64,000 nt of DNA from Massilia sp. Se16.2.3 (lineage in GTDB: Bacteria; Pseudomonadota; Gammaproteobacteria; Burkholderiales; Burkholderiaceae_D): assembly GCF_014171595.1 (NCBI RefSeq), contig NZ_CP050451.1:2728001-2792000 (forward strand). Direction: 5' to 3'. The notes below the pieces were generated by a model. The model was not told the origin of the DNA. It ran no database searches and saw only the letters and a program-made list of their open reading frames with translations. Below, one piece after another: positions 17,000-25,533 of this stretch. Made by a program: the position numbers and the translations under genes. Position 1 is the stretch's first letter. Each line of letters opens with the position of its first letter.

Positions 17000-17200
17000 G
17001 GCGGTCTCGCGCCGGTCAGACGAAGGAGGCGCGTGCATGGCGCCGGGCGGGTTGGCCGAGCGGGGAAAAGCCGTCCATCGCATCCTCCCACATTCACTGT
17101 GTGGAACCAGTGTAGCGCGATGCGCGCGCGATGAACATGGGCGCACGGGACGGGTCGGGAGGGGTGTCGCAGCGGTGTCGCGCAAGCGGTGGCCTACGGG

Positions 17201-17284
17201 CCGACAAGCGTGCCGACAAGCGTGCCGACAAGCGTGCCGACAAGCGTACCGACAAGCGCGTCGGCAAGCTTGACGAATCGGTGC
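17201..17284. repeat. 12-bp tandem repeat, about seven copies
   Basis: Units of CCGACAAGCGTG: four perfect copies from 17201, then copies ending TA and CG, then a degenerate one (TCGGCAAGCTTG). It sits between two genes on the minus strand. No spacers, so not a CRISPR array. Confidence 0.92.
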
Positions 17285-17296
17285 CCGGTCAAAGCG

Positions 17297-17326
17297 GAAG
17301 CGGCGGCACCTTCGTGCCGCCGCTTC
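17297..17326 (-). terminator. Long perfect hairpin, terminator of the unknown operon
   Basis: 13-bp perfect stem GAAGCGGCGGCAC / GTGCCGCCGCTTC with loop CTTC, 27 bases past the stop of the minus-strand gene ending at 17354. Very stable; only a short T content follows on the minus strand. Confidence 0.55.
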
Positions 17327-17353
17327 GTCCACCGTGGCATACGCTGGCTGGGC

Positions 17354-17947
17354 TCAGGCCGGCTTGGCAGGCGGGGGCTGGTGCGATTCGAGCACCTTGA
17401 TCTGGGTATGCAGGTTGTCGAGCGCCATGATGACCGGCACCGCCTGCCCGGTGGCGGCGGCCCCCGCCAGGTGCAGCAGGCCCGCCACCAGTCCGGTAAC
17501 GTCGCCGATCAGCGTGATCTTGCGGATCTTCTCGGCCGCGGCCGTCGTGAGCGCGACCAGCTTCTGCTGCGGCCTGCCGAGCGACTTGACGATGTAGGTG
17601 GCGGCGTCGGCATACAGGCCGTTCGCACGCTGGCGCAACAGCAGCTCATCCTCGAGCAGGGTGCGCGCGGCGGTCTGGACACGGTAAGGCACATTGCCTT
17701 CCTCATAGGCGCGGATGTCGCGCATGATGCGTTCGTGCAACTGGTCGGCGCAGGCCGAGAGCTGGTCGGCCAGCTCGACGATCTGGGCCACGCTGGCCAG
17801 GCCGTTGTCTCCCGCCGGGGCAGGCGCCGCTCCTGTCTTCGCCGCCACCTCGCCATCGCCGGCACCGGCACCGGCACCGGCACCGGCAACCGCGCCCTTG
17901 CCTGCGTCGCCGCCCGCCATCGTCTTGTCGTTCATCTGCTCTGCCAT
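17354..17947 (-). CDS. Uncharacterised helical protein, second gene of two-gene operon
   Basis: A 197-residue protein with no signal peptide. Residues about 17-31 are Gly-Ala repeats made by a 6-bp tandem repeat in the DNA. The rest is helical: QIVELADQLSACADQLHERI, then RVQTAARTLLEDELLLRQRA, AATYIVKSLGRPQQKLVALT and a moderately hydrophobic segment VTGLVAGLLHLAGAAATG. GGAGGCAAG precedes the ATG at 17947, 16 bases after the stop of the upstream lipoprotein, so the two are surely co-transcribed. I recognise no family. It may face the membrane from the cytoplasm and work with the lipoprotein. Confidence 0.75.
   Translation of the reverse strand: MAEQMNDKTMAGGDAGKGAVAGAGAGAGAGDGEVAAKTGAAPAPAGDNGLASVAQIVELADQLSACADQLHERIMRDIRAYEEGNVPYRVQTAARTLLEDELLLRQRANGLYADAATYIVKSLGRPQQKLVALTTAAAEKIRKITLIGDVTGLVAGLLHLAGAAATGQAVPVIMALDNLHTQIKVLESHQPPPAKPA
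17859..17888. repeat. 6-bp microsatellite inside a coding region
   Basis: Five copies of CCGGCA within the gene at 17354-17947. Read on the minus strand they encode alternating Gly and Ala. Because the unit is 6 bp, changes in copy number keep the frame and would change only linker length. Confidence 0.85.
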
Positions 17948-17963
17948 CTTGCCTCCGAATGGT

Positions 17964-18824
17964 TCAATCGCCCGCCAGGCCTTCGCGGATCATGCGCAGG
18001 TCGCGCCCGTAGTTGCCGAGCATGCGGCGCACCTCGTCCTGCGACAACTTGTGCATGTTCTCGCGCAGCTTCTGGTGGCCCAGCGCCACCTTGGTCAAGC
18101 CCTGCAGCGCCAGGTCGTAGCGCCGGTCGATGAGCTTGTATTCGCTCGACTTGTTCAGGTAGTGCACCTTGGCCAGCGTCACGAGCATGCGGTCGGTGTT
18201 GCGGTTCGTGAACGGCAGTTCGACGTCGAAGATCCCGAGCACGGTCTTCTTTTCATTCTCGTTGGTCTTGTAATACAGGCGGGTGAGCGAAATCATCGCT
18301 TCGAGCAGGGTCTGGACGTCGGCGTCACCGTCGCGCACCATGGTTTCCACGCTGCGGTTCTGGTAGCCCGAGGCGATCACCCGGGTCAGCAGCCGGGTCA
18401 GGCCGGTGTAGGCGGCGATATGGCGCTGCTGCAGGCCCGACTCGGCATTGGCCTTCAGGCCATTGCCGAGGTCGTCGATGCGCGGCGTCAGGTCGTAGCG
18501 GTCGTCGCCTGCAAGGAGGCTCAGCGTCTGCATGTAGAGCACCACCGCCTTTTGCACGCTGACGAAGTCCTCGTAGACGGCGCGGCGCTTGGCATCGTTC
18601 TCGCGCGCCAGCTTGTCGACGGTCGCCGGCAGGTAGGGCTGCTCGCGCTCGTAGGTGTCGCGGTAGCGGCGCGACAGCTCGGCATAGCCGCCCAGCTTGG
18701 CCGAGGCGTCGGCGAACTCGCGCACTTCCTGCAGGCTGACGGGGCCGTTGGCGGTGCCGCAGCCGCCCAGCAGCAGGCTGATGCCGAGAAGGCTGGAAGC
18801 AAGGGCAGGGCGAAATGAAGTCAT
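17964..18824 (-). CDS. Uncharacterised lipoprotein, first gene of two-gene operon
   Basis: A 286-residue lipoprotein. Signal peptide with lipobox LLGGC; residue +2 is Gly, so no clear inner-membrane retention signal. The mature part is helical with many Tyr and Arg: LSRRYRDTYEREQPYLPATV, YEDFVSVQKAVVLYMQTLSL, AYTGLTRLLTRVIASGYQNR, ISLTRLYYKTNENEKKTVLG and a C-terminal RENMHKLSQDEVRRMLGNYG. GAGGACCCG precedes the ATG at 18824. No family recognised. It is followed at once by a second unknown helical protein. Confidence 0.8.
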   Translation of the reverse strand: MTSFRPALASSLLGISLLLGGCGTANGPVSLQEVREFADASAKLGGYAELSRRYRDTYEREQPYLPATVDKLARENDAKRRAVYEDFVSVQKAVVLYMQTLSLLAGDDRYDLTPRIDDLGNGLKANAESGLQQRHIAAYTGLTRLLTRVIASGYQNRSVETMVRDGDADVQTLLEAMISLTRLYYKTNENEKKTVLGIFDVELPFTNRNTDRMLVTLAKVHYLNKSSEYKLIDRRYDLALQGLTKVALGHQKLRENMHKLSQDEVRRMLGNYGRDLRMIREGLAGD

Positions 18825-18973
18825 CGGGTCCTCTCGACGGCAATAATGCCGGACGGAAAGGCCCATTCTGGCAAACGCGACCTGCCCAGACTTTGGTTTA
18901 GATCAAGTCACAAGGGATGAGTGCGTCGATGCGGCTATCTGCGCACGCCCCGTGCACAGGATGCGGTCGCTGT

Positions 18974-19777
18974 TCAGCTCTTTTGTCGCGGCGACGCCGC
19001 ACCCGCCAGTGCCGTGCGCCATGCCAGGCCTTCGAGCGTGCCGGCCTGCGGCGTGTATTCGCAGCCGATCCAGCCGCCGTAGCCGAGCTCGTCCAGCAGG
19101 CGGAACAGGTAGGGAAAGTGGATCTCGCCCGTGCCCGGCTCATGGCGGCCCGGCACGTCGGCCAGCTGGATGTGGCGGATCAGGGGCAGCAGGCTGCGGA
19201 TGCTGTTGCCCAGGTCGCCTTCCATGCGCTGCATGTGATAGATGTCGAACTGCAGGAACAGGTTGTCGACCGCGCATTCTTCGATGATGGCTTGCGCCTG
19301 GCGCGACCTGGTGAGGAAATAGCCCGGCATGTCGCGGTCGTTGATCGGCTCGATCAGCAGGTCGATGCCGCGTGGCGCCAGCTCGGCGGCGGCAAACTTC
19401 AGGTTGGCGACAAAGGTGGCGTGCGCGCGCTCGGGCGCGACGTTCGGCGGCAGCTTGCCGGCCATGCAATGGAGGCGCTTGACGCCCAGCTCCTCGGCAT
19501 AGTCGATGGCGAGCTCGACGCTGTCCTGGAATTCCTGCACGCGGCGCGGGTCGCAGGCCATGCCTCGCTCGCCCGCCGCCCAGTCGCCGGCGGGGAAATT
19601 GTGCAGTACGAGTTCCAGCTTGTAACGGGCCAGCCGTCCGGCGATCGATTCCGGTTCGCAGGCATAGGGAAACAGGAATTCGACCGCGTCGAAGCCCGCC
19701 TCGCGTGCCGCGGCGAAGCGGTCGAGGAGGCTGAGCTCGTTGAACAGCGTGCTCAGGTTGGCGGCGAATTTCGGCAT
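18974..19777 (-). CDS. hyi: Hydroxypyruvate isomerase family protein
   Basis: A 267-residue TIM-barrel sugar isomerase of the Hyi/OtnI type (xylose isomerase-like fold). The start PKFAANLSTLFNELSLLDRF, the HNFPAGDWAAGERG stretch, EPINDRDMPGYFL and the metal-site segments QFDIYHMQRMEGD and HIQLADVPGRHEPGTGEI are typical. The enzyme interconverts hydroxypyruvate and tartronate semialdehyde in glyoxylate or allantoin use; OtnI acts on 2-oxo-tetronate, so substrate is uncertain. No gcl or glxR neighbour is present. Start at 19777 from family length. Confidence 0.88.
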   Translation of the reverse strand: MPKFAANLSTLFNELSLLDRFAAAREAGFDAVEFLFPYACEPESIAGRLARYKLELVLHNFPAGDWAAGERGMACDPRRVQEFQDSVELAIDYAEELGVKRLHCMAGKLPPNVAPERAHATFVANLKFAAAELAPRGIDLLIEPINDRDMPGYFLTRSRQAQAIIEECAVDNLFLQFDIYHMQRMEGDLGNSIRSLLPLIRHIQLADVPGRHEPGTGEIHFPYLFRLLDELGYGGWIGCEYTPQAGTLEGLAWRTALAGAASPRQKS

Positions 19778-19865
19778 CGGGTGGCTCGAATGTTGTCAGC
19801 CCACTATCGTAGCACCTGGGCGGGGAATGCGCCGGGCAGGGCAATCGTGCGCGCGCGTGTTGGCA

Positions 19866-19887
19866 GGGTGGGCGGCCCCGCCCACCC
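19866..19887. repeat. REP-like palindrome (GGGTGGGC family)
   Basis: Arms GGGTGGGCGG and CCGCCCACCC around CC, followed by TACG. The same core (GTAGGGTGGGC or its complement) recurs at 42480-42541 and in the 82-bp array. Confidence 0.75.
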
Positions 19888-19900
19888 TACGAAAAGCCAA

Positions 19901-19931
19901 AAAAAACAGCCCGGCGAACCGGGCTGTTTTT
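19901..19931 (-). terminator. Intrinsic terminator of rhlE, possibly bidirectional
   Basis: Stem CAGCCCGG / CCGGGCTG with loop CGAA, flanked by an A-run on the left and a T-run on the right, so both strands have a U-tract. It lies 29 bases past the rhlE stop. Confidence 0.85.
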
Positions 19932-19959
19932 GCTTTTCCTCTCCGCTCAAGCGAAGCGC

Positions 19960-21369
19960 TTAGCGGTCGCGGCCACCTGCAGGACGCGGGCCGCGGCCGG
20001 CGCTGTTGCCGCCACCACCAACCGAACGGCCACCGCCGTTGCCGCCATTCGGACGGCCGCCGTTGCCGGCAGGACGCGAACCGGCTGGCGCCGCGGCGCT
20101 GCGTGGCTGGCCCTGGCCGCTACGGCCACCGCCACCGCCACCGCCGGGACGGCCGCCGCGATTGCCGTGGCCAGGCGCGCCGCTGCGCAGCTGGATCGGC
20201 TGGGCCTTGGCGTTCATGTCCGGCTCGAAGCCCGGGATCACGTGACGCGGCAGCGTCTGCTTGATCAGCTTTTCGATGTCTTTCAGCATCTGGTGCTCGT
20301 CGACGCAGACCAGCGACACCGCTTCGCCGGTGGCGCCGGCACGGCCGGTACGGCCGATCCGGTGCACATAGTCTTCCGGCACGTTCGGCAGGTCATAGTT
20401 GACCACGTGCGGCAACTGGTCGATGTCGATACCGCGCGCGGCGATATCGGTGGCAACGAGGACCTGCAGGCTGCCGTCCTTGAACTCGGCCAGCGCCTTG
20501 GTACGCGCCGTCTGGCTCTTGTTGCCATGGATCGCCATCGCGCCGATGCCGTCCTTGCCCAGTTGCTCGACGAGTTTGTTGGCGCCGTGCTTGGTGCGGG
20601 TAAACACCAGCACCTGGTGCCAGTCGTTTTCCTTGATCAGGTGCGACAGCATCGGGTGCTTCTTGTCGCGGTCGACCGGGTGGATCTTTTGCGAGATCAC
20701 TTCCACCGTCGAATTGCGGCGCGCCACTTCGATCGAGGCCGGGTTGTTCAGCAGCTTGTCGGCCAGGGCCTTGATGTCGTCCGAGAAGGTGGCCGAGAAC
20801 AGCAGGTTCTGGCGCTTCGGCGGCAGCAGGGCCAGCACTTTCTTGATGTCGTGGATGAAGCCCATGTCGAGCATGCGGTCGGCTTCGTCCAGGATCAGGA
20901 TCTCGACCTTCGAGAGGTCGACCGTGCGCTGGCCGGCGTGGTCGAGCAGGCGGCCTGGCGTGGCGACGAGGACGTCGACGCCGTGCTTCAACAGCTTGAT
21001 CTGCGGGTTGATGCCGACGCCGCCAAAGATCACGGCGGAATTCAGGTTCGTGTACTTGCCGTACAGGCGCACGCTTTCCTCGACCTGGGCGGCCAGTTCG
21101 CGGGTAGGCGTCAGCACCAGGGCGCGGATCGCGCGCGGGGCGGTCTTGCTCTTGAGCGCGGCGCCAACCGCGTCGGTCGACAGGCGCTGGAGGATCGGCA
21201 GGGTGAAGCCGGCGGTCTTGCCGGTGCCGGTCTGGGCGCCGGCCAGCAGGTCGCCGCCGCCGAGGACGGCGGGAATGGCCTGCGCTTGAATCGGGGTCGG
21301 CGTGGTATAGCCCTGTTCAGTGACTGCGCGAACGATGGCGTCGGACAAGCCGAGGGTAGCAAATGACAT
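19960..21369 (-). CDS. rhlE: DEAD-box RNA helicase, RhlE type
   Basis: A 469-residue ATP-dependent RNA helicase. The Q motif and [14 protein letters not shown] start the core; Walker A is AQTGTGKT, followed by [20 protein letters not shown] (LDEADRMLD), SAT, and in the second lobe [20 protein letters not shown] and [10 protein letters not shown]. The C-terminus (from about residue 390) is a Gly/Arg/Pro-rich tail that probably binds RNA. RhlE-type helicases act in ribosome assembly and RNA turnover in the cytoplasm. The ATG at 21369 starts the canonical MSFATLGL; the upstream extension has no site. Confidence 0.92.
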   Translation of the reverse strand: MSFATLGLSDAIVRAVTEQGYTTPTPIQAQAIPAVLGGGDLLAGAQTGTGKTAGFTLPILQRLSTDAVGAALKSKTAPRAIRALVLTPTRELAAQVEESVRLYGKYTNLNSAVIFGGVGINPQIKLLKHGVDVLVATPGRLLDHAGQRTVDLSKVEILILDEADRMLDMGFIHDIKKVLALLPPKRQNLLFSATFSDDIKALADKLLNNPASIEVARRNSTVEVISQKIHPVDRDKKHPMLSHLIKENDWHQVLVFTRTKHGANKLVEQLGKDGIGAMAIHGNKSQTARTKALAEFKDGSLQVLVATDIAARGIDIDQLPHVVNYDLPNVPEDYVHRIGRTGRAGATGEAVSLVCVDEHQMLKDIEKLIKQTLPRHVIPGFEPDMNAKAQPIQLRSGAPGHGNRGGRPGGGGGGGRSGQGQPRSAAAPAGSRPAGNGGRPNGGNGGGRSVGGGGNSAGRGPRPAGGRDR

Positions 21370-21570
21370 TAGGTCTCTTCTGGTAAGTTGTTCCGCCGCG
21401 GCGCAAGCGGCGCCAGGATCGGAGAGGGTGACGAAGGACACTCCCGGGTCACCGTACAGGCGCGCCGAAAAAGTGCCGGGTCATTATAGTGGGTTTGTTG
21501 CGCGGTGGAAATGCTTTGATGAGGATGCCGACGATTGCACTGCGCGAAAATCGTCGGCCGGAGCGCTATT

Positions 21571-22359
21571 TTACGCGAAAGGAACCATCAGCGGGATCAT
21601 CTGTGCAAATACCTTCGGGCCGGCGGCGATGATGTCGCCCTTGTTGATGTATTCCGACTCGCCGTTGAACTCGCCAACGATGCCGCCCGCTTCCGTCACC
21701 AGCAGCGAACCTGCGGCGATATCCCAGATTTTCAAGCCCTTCTCGAAAAATGCGTCGACGCGGCCGGCAGCCACGTTGGCCAGTTCCAGCGCGGCCGAAC
21801 CGCTGCTGCGCACGCCGTGGCAGCGCGAGGCGACGACTTCGTACATGCGCAGGTATTCGGCCAGCGCGCGCGGATCCGGGCCGTGGCCGGCGGCGATCAG
21901 CGCCTTGCCGATGCGGTCGTGGTTGCGCACGCGGATGCGCTTGTCGTTGAGGTAGGCGCCGGCGCCCTTGCTGGCGGTGAACAGGTCATTGCGCACCGGG
22001 TCGTAGACGACGGCCTGCGTGATCACACCGCGCTGCTGCAGCGCGATCGAGATGCAGAAGTTCGGGTAGCCGTGCATGAAATTGGTGGTGCCGTCGATCG
22101 GATCGATGATCCAGACGTATTCGCTGTCGTCGTTCAGGTTGCGCGACGGGCCGGACTCTTCGCCGAGGATGGCGTGGTCGGGATAGGCCTTGAGCAGGGT
22201 TTCGACGATCGCCTGTTCGGAGGCCTGGTCGATGTCGGTGACGAAATCGTTGTGTTGTTTTTCAGAGACTGTAATACGGTCGAGGTCGAAAGACGCGCGG
22301 TTGATGACGGTGGCGGCGCGGCGAGCGGCCTTGATGGCCGTATTGAGCATTGGATGCAT
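21571..22359 (-). CDS. suhB: Inositol-1-monophosphatase SuhB
   Basis: A 262-residue Mg-dependent phosphatase. Metal site motifs are visible: [23 protein letters not shown], the hallmark [15 protein letters not shown] and, near the end, [15 protein letters not shown]. SuhB hydrolyses myo-inositol phosphates and in E. coli joins the NusA-RNA polymerase antitermination complex on rRNA operons. Start at 22359 has AGGGAAAACAAT upstream. It is divergent from trmJ across 165 bases, a common order in Burkholderiales. Confidence 0.95.
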   Translation of the reverse strand: MHPMLNTAIKAARRAATVINRASFDLDRITVSEKQHNDFVTDIDQASEQAIVETLLKAYPDHAILGEESGPSRNLNDDSEYVWIIDPIDGTTNFMHGYPNFCISIALQQRGVITQAVVYDPVRNDLFTASKGAGAYLNDKRIRVRNHDRIGKALIAAGHGPDPRALAEYLRMYEVVASRCHGVRSSGSAALELANVAAGRVDAFFEKGLKIWDIAAGSLLVTEAGGIVGEFNGESEYINKGDIIAAGPKVFAQMIPLMVPFA

Positions 22360-22524
22360 ATTGTTTTCCCTGAAAAAAACGCTGACGCCCACGGGCGAAG
22401 AGCGCGCCGCGGACAGTCGGAGACGAGAGTGAATTAAAGAGCAAAGCGGCGCCGAACCCGTTAAAATCCCGGCCTTCTCTGCCAGAATGTCAACGTTCGT
22501 CGCCGCGCGATGGCGCTATTTTAA

Positions 22525-23286
22525 ATGAACCAGCCCGATTCCGACACGTCTCTTTTTACCCGCCTGCCGAATCGGCTCAGATTCGTGCTCGTCGAAACCA
22601 GCCGCGCCGGCAACGTCGGCTCGGTCGCGCGTGCCATGAATACAATGGGTTTTTCCGAGCTGGTGCTGGTGGCACCGCGCTGCGCCGACCCGTTGCGCGA
22701 CCCGGAAGCGATCGCCTTTGCCAGCGGGGCGATTGACGTGCTGGAGGGCGCACGCATCGTCGGCAGCATCGCCGAAGCCCCGGAGGGCAGCAATTTCGCC
22801 GCCGCCGTCTCGGCGCGCCTGCGCGAATTCTCGCCGCCGGTCTGGACCCCGCGCCAGTTCGCCGGCCACGCGGCGGCCCAGGGCGAACTGCGTCCGGCCC
22901 TCATCCTCGGTAACGAGCGCGTCGGCCTGCCAAATGAGATCGTCGAGAAGTGCAATGTCCTGATCAATATTCCGGCGAACCCGGCGTATTCCTCGCTGAA
23001 TTTGTCGCAGGCGGCCCAGGTGCTGGCCTACGAATGCCGCATGGCGGCCATCGGCGACAGCTTGCCGGAAACCCCCATCGGCTTCCAGGGCGACGCCGCC
23101 AGTGTGACGCAAATCGAGGGCATGTACGCCCACCTGGAAGAAGCCCTGGTATCGATCGGCTTTCTCAACGCGGACAATCCGAAAAAGCTCATGCCGCGCC
23201 TGAAGCGCCTGTTTTCGCGTACCCAGCTGGAAACGGAAGAAGTCAATATCCTGCGCGGGATTGCCAGGCAAATCCTCAAGCGTTAA
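22525..23286 (+). CDS. trmJ: tRNA (cytidine/uridine-2'-O-)-methyltransferase TrmJ
   Basis: A 253-residue SPOUT methyltransferase that methylates the 2'-OH of position 32 in several tRNAs using S-adenosylmethionine. Motif 1 is VLVETSRAGNVGSVARAMNT, followed by LVLVAPRC; motif 2 is LILGNERVGL and motif 3 INIPANPAYSSLNLSQAAQV, which make the trefoil knot. The C-terminal helical part (GMYAHLEEALVSIGF, RTQLETEEVNILRGI) is the TrmJ extension. Start is the first ATG after the divergent promoter region. Confidence 0.93.
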   Translation: MNQPDSDTSLFTRLPNRLRFVLVETSRAGNVGSVARAMNTMGFSELVLVAPRCADPLRDPEAIAFASGAIDVLEGARIVGSIAEAPEGSNFAAAVSARLREFSPPVWTPRQFAGHAAAQGELRPALILGNERVGLPNEIVEKCNVLINIPANPAYSSLNLSQAAQVLAYECRMAAIGDSLPETPIGFQGDAASVTQIEGMYAHLEEALVSIGFLNADNPKKLMPRLKRLFSRTQLETEEVNILRGIARQILKR

Positions 23287-23301
23287 GTCTTGGGCTGAGG
23301 C

Positions 23302-24238
23302 TCAGGACCCGAAGGCAATCACTTCGTCGCCCGGCCCCGGCTTGCACTCGGCCCCTAGCGGCTCCCACCCCCGGTGCACCACGATGCGTTCCTTGTCGTG
23401 GCATAGCTCGACGCGCTGGGCGTTCGGGGCCTGCTGGCGCACGAAGGCTTCGATCGACGCCGGCACGCTCACCTGCAGGGCAAGCGCATGGATGTCGTCG
23501 ATCGGATGGTCGTTCACATGCACCAGCGGCACGAACTGGCCGGCGAACATCATCGCATGCGAAGGAACCTTCACGGGACCGGCCTGGTAGCGGCGTTCGC
23601 GCAGCCATTCCTGGGCGCGGCTGCGCGCATCAAGCCCGCCCGCCAGGCCACCCCAGGCGCTGGCGAGGAGCTCGGCCACCCACTGGTTGCAGTTCTGGTA
23701 GCGCGTGCTGAAGGCATGGGCGTTCGCGCTGTACTGGCCGGCCAGCAGCGACAGCGCCAGCGGCTTGTCGAGTGCCGCCGCGGCCACGCTCGCGCCCCCT
23801 CCGCACCGGGCAGGAAGACCAGCGACATGTGGCCGCGCGCCGGCGCTTCCGCCCCGAGCGCGAAGCCGGCGATGCCCTGGTCGAACAGGCGCGGGCGCGA
23901 TTCGTCGCAGGCGTAATACAGCTGGCGCACGGCCCGGGGGGCTGGCCGGGTTGTCCTTCAGTGCGATGGCGGCGTGCGAGTACAGCAGGCCGAAGCGGGA
24001 CAGGTCGAGCCCCGCGCGCGACACCAGCGCCGCCTGCCCGCCAGAACGTTCCAGCTCGCGCCTGACGACGCCGGCAAAGCGCAGCACGCGGTCCTGGTCG
24101 GCTGCGGTGATCTCGGCCGAGCGCGCAAAAGGTGGGAATGCCGGCCCAGGCGCTGCCGCCGGCGAAGAACGCGCAGGCCGCGAGCAAGCCGCGCAGGCTT
24201 GTCCCCAAGCGCCGGCGCATGCCCGGCCGTTCACCCAT
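23302..24238 (-). CDS. DUF2145 family exported protein (three frameshifts)
   Basis: About 311 residues if joined. Signal peptide from ATG 24238 (LRGLLAACAFFAGGSAWAG), then in a new frame ITAADQDRVLRFAGVVRREL, LVSRAGLDLSRFGLLYSHAA, a middle piece QLYYACDESRPRLFDQGIAG, and the end with FSTRYQNCNQWVAELLASAW and RYQAGPVKVPSHAMMFAGQF. This fits DUF2145, a family of secreted proteins of unknown activity; its Cys/His pattern (NCNQW, YSHAA) hints at a papain-like hydrolase fold. Frames change near 24130, 23940 and 23800. The start overlaps the previous stop (TGATG), so translation is coupled. Confidence 0.7.
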
Positions 24239-24698
24239 CAGATGGCGACTTTGTGCGAAGCGAGGTCGCGGTACCAGCCATCCTGCAGGGCCGGGAAGAA
24301 GGACTGGCGGGTGTCGGCATGGGCGAACTCGTAGCCGTAGTCGCGTTCGTTCACTGGATGAGCTCGTCCTTGCGCACGGCGCGCTGGGCCAGGGCACGGT
24401 CCGGCACGTCGAGCGTGAATGCGCGTGCACCGTTTGCTGCGCGCAAGGTCAGGCGCGTGGTCTCGCGCTTGCCCGGGGCCTGGGCGATGTCGATCACGCG
24501 GTACTCGCCGGCGGCCACTTTCTTGTCGTCGCCCGAGCTGTCGCTGGAGGCGCCGATCGAGTCCGAGATGCTGCCCGACGAGGCGGCGCCGGCGCTGGAG
24601 GCGGACGAGGCAGCCGAGCTGCCGGCCTGGGCGGGAAGGGCGCAAGCGGCGGCGGCCAGGGCGAGGCACACGGCGCGGAACAGGGAAGAGATGGTCAT
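24238..24698 (-). CDS. Small exported hypothetical protein upstream of DUF2145 gene (one frameshift)
   Basis: About 153 residues. Signal peptide (FRAVCLALAAAACALPAQAG), a Ser/Ala-rich low-complexity stretch (SSAASSASSAGAASSGSISD), then a small beta-rich domain with GEYRVIDIAQAPGKRETTRL and TLDVPDRALAQRAVRKDEL. Near 24355 the frame changes; the continuation ends DYGYEFAHADTRQSFFPALQ and stops at 24240-24238, overlapping the DUF2145 start. The two genes are one operon and may make a secreted pair. Function unknown. Confidence 0.65.
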
Positions 24699-24953
24699 GG
24701 GAGGCTTTCGTAGTCGAGCAAATGGCGCTATGGTACAAGCCCGGCGCCAGCCTGAGAAGGGCAGGCGCAACGGTGCGCGGCGAATCGCGGCCCTTGTGGC
24801 CCGATGCAAACATCCTGTGCCCTGGAAGCCCCACCGGCAGACGATGTTTGCACGCCAGCACCTGGGGCCGCATTTTCGACGACATCCTCTATTCCTGGCG
24901 GCGGCAACGGGCGTCCTTTGTCGTACACTGGGAAAAACAACAGGGATAACCAG

Positions 24954-25475
24954 ATGGAGACAAAGCGCAGATCCTTTCTCAAGGCGGGCGTACTCGGTGC
25001 GCTCGCGCTGGCCGCCGGTGGCGGCATCTACCGCATGGCCAATCCGCCGGCGCCAGGCCGCTTCGTGCTCGACGGCGAGGCGCGCAGCGCGCTGGGGGCG
25101 ATCGTGCCGGCCTTGCTGGCCGGCGCCTTGCCAGCCGCGCCAGCCGAGCGCAAGGCCGCGATCGACACGACGGTCCAGGGCGTGCATACCGCCATTTCGA
25201 ACCTGCCCCCGGGCGTGCAAAAGGAAGTGCAGGACCTGTTCGGCCTGCTCGCGCTGGCACCGGCGCGGCGGCTTCTGACAGGTGTCTCGGGCGGGTGGGC
25301 GAATGCCGGCGAAGCCGAGGTCACGGCTTTTCTCCGGGACTGGCGCATGCACCGCTTCGCGCTGCTGCGTACGGCCTACGGCGCGCTGCACGACCTCGCG
25401 CTCGGCGCCTGGTATGCGCAGCCGGCCCATTGGGAAGCGATCGGCTATCCCGGGCCGATGAAGGAGTTGTCGTGA
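24954..25475 (+). CDS. TAT-signal protein, small-subunit partner of GMC oxidoreductase
   Basis: A 173-residue protein whose N-terminus KRRSFLKAGVLGALALAAGG is a twin-arginine signal. The rest is helical (ALGAIVPALLAGALP, VQGVHTAISNLPPGVQKEVQ, EVTAFLRDWRMHRFALLRTA) with a final WEAIGYPGP, as in gluconate 2-dehydrogenase subunit 3-like proteins that ride with GMC flavoenzymes. The gene is 58 bases upstream of such an enzyme. It probably carries or stabilises its partner for export through the Tat system. Start at 24954; no strong ribosome binding site. Confidence 0.75.
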   Translation: METKRRSFLKAGVLGALALAAGGGIYRMANPPAPGRFVLDGEARSALGAIVPALLAGALPAAPAERKAAIDTTVQGVHTAISNLPPGVQKEVQDLFGLLALAPARRLLTGVSGGWANAGEAEVTAFLRDWRMHRFALLRTAYGALHDLALGAWYAQPAHWEAIGYPGPMKELS

Positions 25476-25533
25476 GTACGGCAGCGCCAACGATGCAAGC
25501 CCCCATCCCACGCATCGCTTCGAGAACCACACC

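Noticed and set aside
17201..17284. CRISPR-like array
   Set aside because: Direct 12-bp repeats with no spacers; the same holds for the 11-, 13- and 82-bp arrays. No cas genes.
17131..17400. Small plus-strand protein with ADKR repeats
   Set aside because: Only the 12-bp repeat makes it look ordered; no ribosome site, and it runs through a terminator-type hairpin and into the gene on the other strand.
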